Origin: Clostridia bacterium
Lineage (GTDB): Bacteria > Bacillota > Clostridia > Christensenellales > Pumilibacteraceae
Direction of reading: 5' to 3'
NCBI GenBank assembly: GCA_022791915.1
Contig: JAAWAB010000003.1
Span: 1-64,000, forward strand
Length of the DNA stretch: 64,000 nucleotides
The notes beneath the pieces are model-generated. The model was not told the DNA's origin. It saw only the letters and a list, made by a program, of their open reading frames with translations, and searched no databases. Of this stretch, positions 18,137 to 26,071 are shown piece by piece; position 1 is the stretch's first letter; every line of letters starts with the position of its first letter. Position numbers and translations under genes: made by a program.

Positions 18137-19099
18137 ATGATAAACAAAAGTAAAATCATTTGCGCCGATGCTGTGGAGGGGCTCAAAACGGTGGCGAGTA
18201 AAACCGTGGACATGTGTGTTACCTCGCCGCCGTATTACGGCCTACGCGACTACGGCGTGGACGGACAAATAGGCGTGGAGCAGTCGCCGCAGGAATATGT
18301 GGAGCGGCTTGTAGGCGTGTTTGACGAGGTGTACCGCGTGCTCAAAGACGACGGCACGCTGTGGTTGAATATCGCGGATAGCTATGCCGGGAGCGGTAAG
18401 GGCAAAGGACTTGCCAAAGAGAAGAACGAGAAAAACAGACCGCTGTACGACAGCGACAGTACGGTGCATACCATGCCCAAGCGTTGGGGAACCGTAAAAC
18501 CCAAAGACATGATAGGCATACCGTGGATGCTTGCGTTTGCATTGCGTGATAGAGGTTGGTACTTGCGTTCGGATATTATTTGGTATAAGCCTAATTGCTT
18601 GCCCGAAGCGGTAAAGGATAGACCGACTAAAACCTACGAGCATATATTTTTGCTCTCGAAATCGCCGCATTATTATTACGACTATATGGCAATTCGTGAG
18701 CCGCTGAAAGAAGTGAGCAAAGCGCGATACAAGCGCGGCCGATCGGATAAGTCCAAATATGCGACGGATAAAAACTTGCAAGGTATAAACCGTAAGCGCG
18801 ATGACTTTTCGGCATTCGATCAAGAGTACCGCCGTAAGCGCGACGTGTGGGAGGTGAGCACGAATACCTACCGCATGGACGAACACTTTGCTATGTTTCC
18901 CGAGCGGCTTATAGAGCCGTGTGTGCTTGCGGGCAGTAGAGTGGGCGGCATTGTGCTCGATCCGTTTTTCGGTAGCGGCACAACGGGCGCGGTAGCCAAA
19001 CGGTTGGGGAGAAAGTACATAGGCATAGAACTCAATCCGCGCTATTGTTGTAAAGCGGAAATGCGAATTGCAACCGTGCAGACGGATACCACGGTGTAA
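18137..19099 (+). CDS. Site-specific DNA methyltransferase (beta class, N4-cytosine or N6-adenine)
   Basis: A 320-residue S-adenosylmethionine-dependent DNA methyltransferase. The catalytic motif TSPPYYGLRDY is at about residues 28-38, and the AdoMet-binding motif DPFFGSGTTG is near the C-terminus (about 274-284). This is the circular order of beta-class enzymes. SPPY is commoner in N4-cytosine enzymes, but N6-adenine activity is also possible. ATG at 18137 has GGGAGCG before it. No restriction endonuclease gene is near, so the enzyme is solitary. With the ArdC-like protein upstream and the methylase domain of the giant protein it probably marks ICE DNA against host restriction. The recognition sequence cannot be inferred. 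Confidence 0.88.
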   Translation: MINKSKIICADAVEGLKTVASKTVDMCVTSPPYYGLRDYGVDGQIGVEQSPQEYVERLVGVFDEVYRVLKDDGTLWLNIADSYAGSGKGKGLAKEKNEKNRPLYDSDSTVHTMPKRWGTVKPKDMIGIPWMLAFALRDRGWYLRSDIIWYKPNCLPEAVKDRPTKTYEHIFLLSKSPHYYYDYMAIREPLKEVSKARYKRGRSDKSKYATDKNLQGINRKRDDFSAFDQEYRRKRDVWEVSTNTYRMDEHFAMFPERLIEPCVLAGSRVGGIVLDPFFGSGTTGAVAKRLGRKYIGIELNPRYCCKAEMRIATVQTDTTV

Positions 19100-19109
19100 A
19101 CCGTTGTCA

Positions 19110-19230
19110 ATAGGGTGGGAAGATTTACCCAAAAGGTGGGATAACGGTAAGCAGGATAAGGAAAGTGGGCAAAATGCCCCTTTCGGTGGGAAACAACAAG
19201 TGGGAAACCCACTTTTGCGTTGAGAACGCG
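19110..19230. other. Candidate origin of transfer (oriT)
   Basis: This noncoding gap lies directly upstream of the relaxosome and relaxase genes. GGTGGGA occurs at 19114, 19135 and 19185, with a variant AGTGGGA at 19199. Three palindromes are packed in: GGGC-5 bases-GCCC (19167-19179), AAGTGGG-AAA-CCCACTT (19198-19214) and GCGTT-GAG-AACGC (19217-19229). Iterated sites plus hairpins next to a relaxase gene are the usual layout of oriT. The nick site cannot be placed from sequence alone. Confidence 0.5.
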
Positions 19231-19240
19231 AGGAGAGGAA

Positions 19241-19693
19241 ATGGGACGGAAGGAAGTGGATAAATGCGCGGACAAGCATATCCGCATAACGGATGTGAGT
19301 CTTTGTGAAAAGATAGACGACATTTTAAGGTTGCCGAATTATAAGAGCTTTAATAAGGTGATCAACGATGCGCTTTGGTATGGCTTGGACGAACTGCACA
19401 GAAAACTATTCGGAGATAAGAAAGCAAACGAAGAGCCGCCGCAAGAAAACGCCGCGAATGTGAACGGCGAAAACATGAAAGAGCTTAAATTGCTTTTGCG
19501 GGAAATCATACTGAACGAAACGCTCAATAAGCAGATGCTATCGGCGCTGTATCGTGCAAAGAGTATGGAGCTGCGCGGCATGGCAATAAGCGGTAAATTG
19601 TTCGAGGATGGCAGAATGTGTGAAACGCCGGAATATTTGGCGGAAACAGAACTGCGGGAACTATCCAAGCTCAGCGAGGAGGTGATGGTATAG
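19241..19693 (+). CDS. Ribbon-helix-helix relaxosome accessory protein (probable)
   Basis: A 150-residue protein. Near its N-terminus, KHIRITDVSLCEKIDDILRL then SFNKVINDALWYGLDEL has the strand-helix-helix pattern of ribbon-helix-helix DNA-binding proteins. The rest is helical and charged. No enzyme motif is visible. Its place between the candidate oriT and the relaxase gene suggests that it binds oriT and helps load the relaxase, like MobC-type proteins; this is inference from position and fold pattern. ATG at 19241 is preferred (GAGGAGAGG immediately upstream). The 3' end holds an AGGAGGTGAT site that serves the relaxase gene, and the two genes overlap by 4 bases. Confidence 0.65.
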   Translation: MGRKEVDKCADKHIRITDVSLCEKIDDILRLPNYKSFNKVINDALWYGLDELHRKLFGDKKANEEPPQENAANVNGENMKELKLLLREIILNETLNKQMLSALYRAKSMELRGMAISGKLFEDGRMCETPEYLAETELRELSKLSEEVMV

Positions 19694-21030
19694 ACAACCA
19701 ACCTAGTGTTTTCAATATACGGTATACGCCGTATACACCGCAGCAAGAGCGACGTGCGGGAAATAACGGAGAAGATACCGACGAGCGTTCGTTCTATGAT
19801 ATGACAGGCGAAAAAAATGTTTTGGACTACATAACAACCGAAGGAAAACGCGCGGCGGGCAATTTCACGGTGTATGAGTATCTGCAAAAGAACACAGGGG
19901 TGTTTAACGATAAAGGCATGCTGAGTAAATCCGAAGTAGCGGAAATGAAAGCGCGGCTTAAAGAAAACAAAGGCAATATCTGGCACGGCTTTATCTCCTT
20001 TAACGAGCAAAACTCACCCAAAATAGATACGCCCGAAAAGTGCATTGCGTTTGTAAAAAATACATTCGGTACTTTTTTCCGCGAGGCACACTTGGACAGA
20101 AAAAACATTGACCTTATGTGCGCTTTGCATGTAGATCGACCGCAGCATTTACATATTCATTTTGTATTTTGGGAAAAGGAACCTAAATGCAAAGGCAAGA
20201 ATGGAACAAAAGAATATAGGCGAAAAGGAAAGCTATCCAAAGATGCCATAGATGCCATGTTCATAAAGTCCGGCATATTTGTTTCGGAAGATAAAGACGA
20301 TTTGCACGAGTATCGCCAAACGGCAGTACAAAGTTTGCGTGCCGTAACTGCGGTAAAAAGAGCAATGAACAGTATAGAGGCAATAAAGAAAGAAATCCTT
20401 GCGCTGTGCAAAGACTTACCGCCGAAGGGCAGACTGAGCTACGGCAGTAAAGATATGGAACCGTATCGAAATCGGATAGACAAGATAGTGCGCATGTTGC
20501 TTGCCTACGATGAAAGAGCCAATCGTGCGGATATATGGTTCCATATGGCGGTTGCCGAGCGGCAAAAGCAGATCCAAAATATTTGCGGCAAGTCGCATGC
20601 CTTTTCGGATAAGCGTGTCAGCCCGGAAGCAATGGAAAAGGAATTGCCGAAATACCATTATAACTTGCCCGACTGTAGTGCGGAAATGATTGCCGAAATA
20701 GAAGCGGACTACCGCAGACGGCAAGGTAACTTGGTTGTAAACTTATGTAAATTCATAAAGCCCGAATATTACGAGCGCAAACCCGGCAAGAAATACAAAA
20801 CCAACGATAATAACTTAAAGCGCCGCTTGCATATGTCCAAGCGTAGCGTGGGGCAACTGTTCGGAAGATTTTTTGCGTCGTTCGGGATAGAGAGCGAATT
20901 GCTCGAGCGGGACTTTACCCATAGACTGCAAGACATAGAAAAGGAGCTCGAGGAGGAAAGAAATGCACGGGCGTTACAAACGCAAAGTAAGGAGAGGGGA
21001 AATGAAGAGACGGAATCGGATACCAAATAA
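19690..21030 (+). CDS. MobL-family relaxase with apparent AUA start
   Basis: A 446-residue conjugative relaxase, expected to nick oriT and pilot the strand into the recipient. The metal-binding HUH segment is HVDRPQHLHIHFVFW at about residues 147-161. Upstream, a MobL-like stretch covers the sequence from FYDMTGEKNVLDYI to NIWHGFISF. The first ATG is at 19801, but the frame stays open upstream and encodes FNIRYTPYTP, a plausible first strand of the relaxase fold. Reading back, the only sensible initiator is ATA at 19690, placed just after the full anti-16S complement AGGAGGTGAT (19677-19686). No ATG, GTG, TTG or CTG occurs in this frame between 19690 and 19801. The C-terminal 170 residues are helical and basic. 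A frameshift from the upstream gene or an assembly error are alternatives. Confidence 0.8.
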   Translation: MDNQPSVFNIRYTPYTPQQERRAGNNGEDTDERSFYDMTGEKNVLDYITTEGKRAAGNFTVYEYLQKNTGVFNDKGMLSKSEVAEMKARLKENKGNIWHGFISFNEQNSPKIDTPEKCIAFVKNTFGTFFREAHLDRKNIDLMCALHVDRPQHLHIHFVFWEKEPKCKGKNGTKEYRRKGKLSKDAIDAMFIKSGIFVSEDKDDLHEYRQTAVQSLRAVTAVKRAMNSIEAIKKEILALCKDLPPKGRLSYGSKDMEPYRNRIDKIVRMLLAYDERANRADIWFHMAVAERQKQIQNICGKSHAFSDKRVSPEAMEKELPKYHYNLPDCSAEMIAEIEADYRRRQGNLVVNLCKFIKPEYYERKPGKKYKTNDNNLKRRLHMSKRSVGQLFGRFFASFGIESELLERDFTHRLQDIEKELEEERNARALQTQSKERGNEETESDTK

Positions 21031-21095
21031 GCGCCGTCGAAAGGTACGGTGTAAAGTGTGGGAAAGTGCATTGCCGGAGGGATAGCATTAAAAGG

Positions 21096-23318
21096 ATGAG
21101 GAAAGAGGCATTAAAACACAGAAAGAAGAAATCGCATACTGCGGCGATTATCGTGTGGGCGTTCGTCTTGGCGTTTACTATGACGCTCGTGGCATTTCTG
21201 TATGCTTTGGGCGGAGCGGACACCTTGCGGCAAATATTTGCCAATAAGTATTATTGGATGACGCTCGGCGTGGTGGACGGCTTGCTCGTTATTGGCTATC
21301 TTATGCTGTATCGGATAAACGCACAGAACATAGCATTGAGAGAGAACGACCTTGAAGATACCGAATGGCTTACACCCAAACGTATGAAAAAGATGAAAGA
21401 GTTTACCGTAACCGATTGGAACAAGGTAAACGAATGCGACGACGAGATCGTGATCGGCGCGGAAAAGAAAGGAAAAGGCGTGGAGATACTTTCCACAAGC
21501 CAACTGCACGCGCTCATCGTCGGCACAACGGGTAGCGGTAAGACAACGGGATTCGTAGATCAGAACATTGCCATCTTGGGCAAGAGCAAAGGAAAACCGA
21601 GTATCGTTATATCCGATCCGAAAAAGGAACTGTACGAAAAGCACGCCAAGCATTTGGAGAAAGAGGGCTACAAAATATCCGTGCTCGACTTGCGTGAGCC
21701 GTACTCTTCGGCGCGGTGGAATCCCATGTACGTGCTTATCCGCAGAATCCGAGCGGTAATAGAGCTTGAAAACAACTTAGTAAACCGAGACGGAAAGTAT
21801 TACGGTGCGGGCGAAGTTTTCTTATCTTACCGCGATGCACGAGCGCGAGTGCAGGAGTTAAAGGACGAAATATACGAGAACGCGCAAGACCTGATTTACA
21901 CGATATGCCCGGTGCAAAACCGCGATCAACCTACGTGGGAAGAGGGCGCGCGCAATCTTATCTTCGGACTTGTGCTTGCTTTTTGCGAGGACTGTATCAA
22001 AGGCAAGATGGACGAAAAGCAACTGCTATTATTCAACGTCTACCACAATATAACCAAGTATTGTTCGGAAGATACCACGGCATTAAAGGAGTATTTGCTC
22101 GAGGGGCGCGACGAGTTCAGTAAGGTGCGCGGGCTTGTAAATACCGTGCTTATAACGAGTGACCGAACGCTCACGAGCTACCTGTCCGAAGTGAACAGCT
22201 ACATGCAGCAGTTGTCCGACGACGGCATCTTATCCATGACGAGCGAGAACGATTTAGACATTATAAACATGGATGAAGAGCCAAACGCGGTGTTTATAAT
22301 CGTGCCGGACGAACGCTTTACGCGCCACCGTTTCGTGACGCTTTTCATAACGCAAATGTATAAAGAATTGGTGGAAAAAGCCAATCTGAATTTACGCCGT
22401 AAAGAAACGGAAACGGCGGTCTTAAAGCGCAAAGCGTACTTTATTCTCGACGAGTTCGGCAACTTGCCGAAGTTTGAGAATATAGAGGGAATGGTAACGG
22501 TAGGACGTAGCCGCGGCATACGGTATTTATTCGTGTTACAAAGTTTCAGCCAGCTCACGGCGAAATACGGGCGCGACATAGGGGATATAGTCAAAACCAA
22601 CTGCAATGTAAAGATATTTATAGGCAGTGACGATCCCGAAACGCGCAAAGAGTTTTCCGAACTTTGCGGGCAGAAAAAGATAAAGAATTTCTCAGTAAAT
22701 ACCAATGCCGAAACGCTTGCAAGTTCTAACACAGGCGCGGGGAATCAACCGCTCATTACGGTGGGAATGTTGGAGCGACTCAACGGTAACGAGAAGGGCG
22801 ACGCCATTGTGAGCGTGCGCGGATACGAGCCAATATGGGCGCGGTTTACCCCGTCATACGAATGTAAAGATATTTACTTTGCCGAGGGCAAAGCGGATAT
22901 AGGAAAGCGCGAGGCGGTCCTGTTCGATAAGTCCGCGTATGTGTTCGACATCACGGGGCAAACGAGCGAAGAAAAGATCATGGAGGAGATAGAGGAACGG
23001 GAAGACGAGAAACTGAAAGAGGAAGAGGCAAAGCGGCAAAGTGAATTAAAGCGATTAGACGCCGAGTGGGACAAGCAGTATAACGAGATCATTGCGCGTG
23101 TGGAGCAGTTCTCGCAAATGCTTGTTGGTACCGACGCAAGCGCACTGAAAAATGCTAAGCTCGAAGATAAGCCGACAGTGCTGTACGCCGTAACCGAAAA
23201 GTACCCGATGAGTAGCGCGGTAAAAATACGGCAGTTTGCCGACTGGTTATCCGGAACGGCACTACACAACCTTCTTGCCTTGCAAAACAAGGCGAAAGGG
23301 AAAACGAACGAACAATAA
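21096..23318 (+). CDS. VirD4/TraG-type coupling protein (T4CP)
   Basis: A 740-residue membrane ATPase that hands the relaxase-DNA complex to the secretion channel. Two membrane helices lie at about 16-37 and 48-68. The ATPase core follows, with Walker A GTTGSGKTTG at about 142-151 and Walker B YFILDEFGN at about 448-456; a charged coiled region occupies about 620-680. ATG at 21096 is the first ATG, but GGAGGG at 21076-21081 sits 14 bases from it. An in-frame ATT at 21087 is spaced better (5 bases), and GTG at 21066 lacks a site. The start is therefore uncertain by up to 10 codons. The gene follows the relaxase gene in the transfer operon. Confidence 0.93.
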   Translation: MRKEALKHRKKKSHTAAIIVWAFVLAFTMTLVAFLYALGGADTLRQIFANKYYWMTLGVVDGLLVIGYLMLYRINAQNIALRENDLEDTEWLTPKRMKKMKEFTVTDWNKVNECDDEIVIGAEKKGKGVEILSTSQLHALIVGTTGSGKTTGFVDQNIAILGKSKGKPSIVISDPKKELYEKHAKHLEKEGYKISVLDLREPYSSARWNPMYVLIRRIRAVIELENNLVNRDGKYYGAGEVFLSYRDARARVQELKDEIYENAQDLIYTICPVQNRDQPTWEEGARNLIFGLVLAFCEDCIKGKMDEKQLLLFNVYHNITKYCSEDTTALKEYLLEGRDEFSKVRGLVNTVLITSDRTLTSYLSEVNSYMQQLSDDGILSMTSENDLDIINMDEEPNAVFIIVPDERFTRHRFVTLFITQMYKELVEKANLNLRRKETETAVLKRKAYFILDEFGNLPKFENIEGMVTVGRSRGIRYLFVLQSFSQLTAKYGRDIGDIVKTNCNVKIFIGSDDPETRKEFSELCGQKKIKNFSVNTNAETLASSNTGAGNQPLITVGMLERLNGNEKGDAIVSVRGYEPIWARFTPSYECKDIYFAEGKADIGKREAVLFDKSAYVFDITGQTSEEKIMEEIEEREDEKLKEEEAKRQSELKRLDAEWDKQYNEIIARVEQFSQMLVGTDASALKNAKLEDKPTVLYAVTEKYPMSSAVKIRQFADWLSGTALHNLLALQNKAKGKTNEQ

Positions 23319-23331
23319 AAGGAGAAAAATA

Positions 23332-24840
23332 ATGACGAAAAGAAAAATGAAAATGTGGTGGATGCCGCTGTGTGTTATGGCGGTACTGTGCGCGGTTGTA
23401 TTCGGTAGCGGTTTCGCTATGAGCGCCCGCGCGGACGACGGGTGCGTGCATGGTTATGCGGCGGAAGAAATTGCGGCAACGTGTACCGAGCGAGGGTATA
23501 CGCTGTATACATGCGCGAACTGCGGCGATACGCGAAAGGATAAGTATACCGATGTGAAAGGACACGCCTACAAGCAAACGGCGGTAAGTCCCACTTGTAC
23601 GGATAAAGGATACATTCTCTATGTGTGCGAAGATTGCGGCGAACACTATACCGAAACGACCGCCGCGGCAAAAGGACATTTGTTTTCCGAAATCACCGTG
23701 CCCGCAACGTGTACGCATAAGGGATACGTTACGCATTTCTGTACCGTGTGCGGCTATGAGTTTTCGGACGGTTACATAGACGAGAAAGGACATAAGTATG
23801 CGGAAACGGTAGTTGCGCCCACGTGCACCGAGGACGGCTATACCGAACACGTTTGCGCCGTTTGCGAGGACGTATATTATGATTCTTTTACCGATGCGAT
23901 AGGACATGAATATGCGCAAGAAGTGACCGAGCCGACTTGTCTTTCGGGTGGTTATACCACATATACATGCGAAACTTGCGGCGATGCGTTTGTTGCGGAG
24001 TATACCGAGGCGAAAGGACATGAGTTTACGGAAATCGTAACTGCGGCAACGTGCGTGGGATACGGCTATACCGAGCATGTTTGCGAGGATTGCGAAGATC
24101 GGTATGTCACGGACTATATAGAGCCTACGGGACATGACTACTTACACGTGCTTGTGCCTGCGGAAAAAGATAAGGTGGGCTATACGCGGCATATCTGCTG
24201 TAAGTGTAGTTACAGCTATTTGTCGGATTTTGTAACGAGCGGCGACAGCGGCTATATAGAAGAGGAAAAGCCGATAGAAAGCCACAAGCATTACTACGAA
24301 CTGTATGCGCAAGATAATGCCGAAGATATGTACTTTATCTTAATGCGCGTTTGCGCGTGCGGCGAAACGATGAGCGGGTACTTGAATATTCGTTTTACCG
24401 ACGAGAACGGTAACAGTACGAACGAGATTATGAATGCTTACGGGCAAGTGAGCTATGCGGATAAAACAGGCGTTTACACCGTGACGGTTTCCGATGAAAA
24501 CGGCAACGAACTCAAATCGTTCGCCGTGCAAGGAAAGGAGAAAGAAGTTCCAACCAAGCCGAGCGAACCGCAAGAGCCAACGGAACCGATCGAGCCGAAT
24601 ACGCCCGACGAACCGACGGAGCCGAAAGAACCCGAAACCCCGGATAAACCGAGCAAGCCTACCGAGCCAAATACGCCGCAAGAGCCTACAACGCCGAACG
24701 GTGCGGAAACGGAAAAGAGCGGCAAAGGGAACGGCGTGGCAGTAGCGTTGTTTGTTATTATGCTCGTATTGCTTGCGGGCGGCGCTGTAGCGTTTGTGCT
24801 TGTGCGCAAATTCCGCAATGGCAAGGGAAACAAGAAATAG
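23332..24840 (+). CDS. Surface protein with tandem CxxC repeats and C-terminal membrane anchor
   Basis: A 502-residue exported protein. Residues 1-35 are a signal peptide ending near SARADDG. Six full repeats of about 41 residues, plus a degenerate seventh, span about 37-303. Each has a TCT..GY segment, a CxxC(G) pair and a closing GH, suggesting small metal-binding or disulphide-linked ribbon folds. A globular part (about 315-400) is followed by a stalk rich in Pro, Glu and Thr (about 405-460) and one membrane helix (about 468-490) ending in a basic tail. ATG at 23332 has AAGGAG before it. It lies between the coupling protein and the VirB2-like gene, so it is probably displayed by the donor cell during mating, for example as an adhesin or channel accessory. 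Function is not established. Confidence 0.7.
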   Translation: MTKRKMKMWWMPLCVMAVLCAVVFGSGFAMSARADDGCVHGYAAEEIAATCTERGYTLYTCANCGDTRKDKYTDVKGHAYKQTAVSPTCTDKGYILYVCEDCGEHYTETTAAAKGHLFSEITVPATCTHKGYVTHFCTVCGYEFSDGYIDEKGHKYAETVVAPTCTEDGYTEHVCAVCEDVYYDSFTDAIGHEYAQEVTEPTCLSGGYTTYTCETCGDAFVAEYTEAKGHEFTEIVTAATCVGYGYTEHVCEDCEDRYVTDYIEPTGHDYLHVLVPAEKDKVGYTRHICCKCSYSYLSDFVTSGDSGYIEEEKPIESHKHYYELYAQDNAEDMYFILMRVCACGETMSGYLNIRFTDENGNSTNEIMNAYGQVSYADKTGVYTVTVSDENGNELKSFAVQGKEKEVPTKPSEPQEPTEPIEPNTPDEPTEPKEPETPDKPSKPTEPNTPQEPTTPNGAETEKSGKGNGVAVALFVIMLVLLAGGAVAFVLVRKFRNGKGNKK

Positions 24841-24869
24841 AAAAAAGTCGGAAAGGAGTAAGAAAAGAA

Positions 24870-25163
24870 ATGAAATTTTTATTGGCGGCAGAATCGGGGC
24901 TTGACGAAAACCTTAACGGGATACTTGCCAAGCTAAACGAACTCATGGACAGTTTTTGGGTGTATATCGTACTCGCACTTGCGGCGGTCGTTGTTGTATG
25001 GGGCGCATACATAGGTATCAAGATTGCCATAGCCCACCGCAACGAAGAAAAGATCAATGCCCGCGATATGGTGAAAAATCTTATCATAGGTATCGTTATT
25101 ATCTTTGTGGTGGCTATGGGCGCGCCTTTACTTATTAAAGGACTATCGGCTTGGGTGGGATAA
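24870..25163 (+). CDS. VirB2-like small membrane protein of the conjugation system
   Basis: A 97-residue protein with two membrane helices (about 32-52 and 72-94) separated by a short charged loop, the topology of VirB2/TrbC-type pilins and of the small two-helix proteins found next to VirD4 in Clostridial ICEs. GGAAAGGAG precedes ATG 24870. Its second helix (KNLIIGIVIIFVVAMGAPLL) resembles the C-terminal end of the large surface protein at 29937-31889 (KKMLINYAVGMAIIFGILVA), which implies common origin. It probably forms part of the channel or a short surface fibre. The minus-strand PIN/RelB module separates it from the VirB6-like gene. Confidence 0.75.
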   Translation: MKFLLAAESGLDENLNGILAKLNELMDSFWVYIVLALAAVVVVWGAYIGIKIAIAHRNEEKINARDMVKNLIIGIVIIFVVAMGAPLLIKGLSAWVG

Positions 25164-25186
25164 ATATAGCTCTATTTTCATTATAG

Positions 25187-25215
25187 GAAAAGGGCGGCGA
25201 AATGTATCGCCGCCC
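25187..25215 (-). terminator. Intrinsic terminator for the PIN/RelB operon
   Basis: Perfect 9-bp stem GGGCGGCGA / TCGCCGCCC (25192-25215) with a 6-base loop. On the minus strand it is followed by TTTTCC. It lies just beyond the stop of the PIN gene. The plus strand has no T run after it, so the transfer transcript may pass. Confidence 0.7.
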
Positions 25216-25232
25216 GAGTAATTCGGTATGTA

Positions 25233-25649
25233 TTAAGATTTATTATTGTGGATTATATCGAGCATTTCCCGCGGTGTTACTATAAACGACTTGGTGGGGA
25301 AGTGTTTGAGATTTCCGGTAACGAGATAGGCACTTTTTTTGTCTTGCGCCGCCATGACGATTTCGTAAAATACGGCATCATCGGGATCGGGCAAGATATC
25401 TTGTGTCGGTTCGGCGTTTACGAATAGTGCGCGTTTGGGCAGTTCCGTAACCAATTTGGCGACGGCGGTTTCGGGAAAACCGAATTTTTTGCGCAACAGC
25501 ACTTCGCCGTATTCGCTCAATATCTCTCCGTTGAGTAACGGGGTAATGCAACCGTCAAGCGCTTCTTGCACGACTTGCCACGGCGCGGAGCCTTCTTTAA
25601 GCATAGCGGATACCAATACGTTCGTATCTATCACTGCGTAATATTTCAT
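25233..25649 (-). CDS. PIN-domain toxin
   Basis: A 138-residue PIN-domain protein, a family of Mg-dependent RNases. The acidic residues sit where expected: Asp in VIDTNVLVSAML (about residue 8), Glu in GEILSEYGEVL (about 45) and Asp in LPDPDDAVFYE (about 91-95). The near-C-terminal segment SAYLVTGNLKHFP is also typical. The gene starts 3 bases after the stop of a RelB/DinJ-type antitoxin gene on the same strand. Known PIN-type toxins cleave RNA and arrest growth if the antitoxin is lost; here it probably stabilises the ICE. The target RNA is unknown. Confidence 0.85.
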   Translation of the reverse strand: MKYYAVIDTNVLVSAMLKEGSAPWQVVQEALDGCITPLLNGEILSEYGEVLLRKKFGFPETAVAKLVTELPKRALFVNAEPTQDILPDPDDAVFYEIVMAAQDKKSAYLVTGNLKHFPTKSFIVTPREMLDIIHNNKS

Positions 25650-25652
25650 GAT

Positions 25653-25952
25653 TTACTCCGCCTTGCGCGCTTTTCTGTAAGCCGAGATCTCGGCGTTTAT
25701 TTCGTCTAACGACATATCGCATGCGCCGCTTTGCTGAGCTTGTGCATTCATTTCTTTTACGGCTTGCAAGGCGTAGGCGGAGTTGTATGTTTTTTCCAAC
25801 GTCATAGGAAACGGAATCCCGTTTTCCATAACGGTACGCTTTAAGAACATGCGCATGGCGGTAGATAGGTCGATACCGAGTTTGTCGCATATAGCGGTAG
25901 CCGCGATTTTCAAATCGTCTTCAATACGGAATTGAACAACGGATGTAGCCAT
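25653..25952 (-). CDS. RelB/DinJ-type antitoxin
   Basis: A 99-residue ribbon-helix-helix antitoxin. The motif VVQFRIEDDLKIAATAICDK then GIDLSTAMRMFLKR then GIPF is the RelB/DinJ signature; the acidic C-terminal half would bind the toxin. ATG at 25952 is preferred over an upstream frame extension because AAGGAG lies 9 bases before it and the family begins MATS. It precedes the PIN toxin gene by 3 bases. The pairing of RelB-like antitoxin with PIN toxin is found in other genomes, although RelB is classically paired with RelE. It probably represses its own promoter (see palindrome at 26012-26023). Confidence 0.85.
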   Translation of the reverse strand: MATSVVQFRIEDDLKIAATAICDKLGIDLSTAMRMFLKRTVMENGIPFPMTLEKTYNSAYALQAVKEMNAQAQQSGACDMSLDEINAEISAYRKARKAE

Positions 25953-25995
25953 AAGTATATCTCCTTTAAGCATAGTATAGTCATTTTGTATTTCA

Positions 25996-26024
25996 ATTAT
26001 AATACATTGTATGACAAATGTCAA
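25996..26024 (-). promoter_or_regulatory. Perfect consensus promoter with overlapping palindrome for the RelB/PIN operon
   Basis: On the minus strand: TTGACA (26024-26019), 17-base spacer, TATAAT (26001-25996). The inverted repeat TGACA-AA-TGTCA (26012-26023) covers the -35 hexamer and is a likely operator for the antitoxin. The promoter reads away from the VirB6 gene. Confidence 0.85.
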
Positions 26025-26071
26025 TAGGGAATGCAAAAATAAATCTGAATAACGAAAAGAAAGGAGGAAAA

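Noticed and set aside
18242..19279. A 345-codon minus-strand frame over the DNA methyltransferase gene and the oriT candidate
   Set aside because: It is antisense to a clear methyltransferase with intact motifs and has no recognisable domain or ribosome site.
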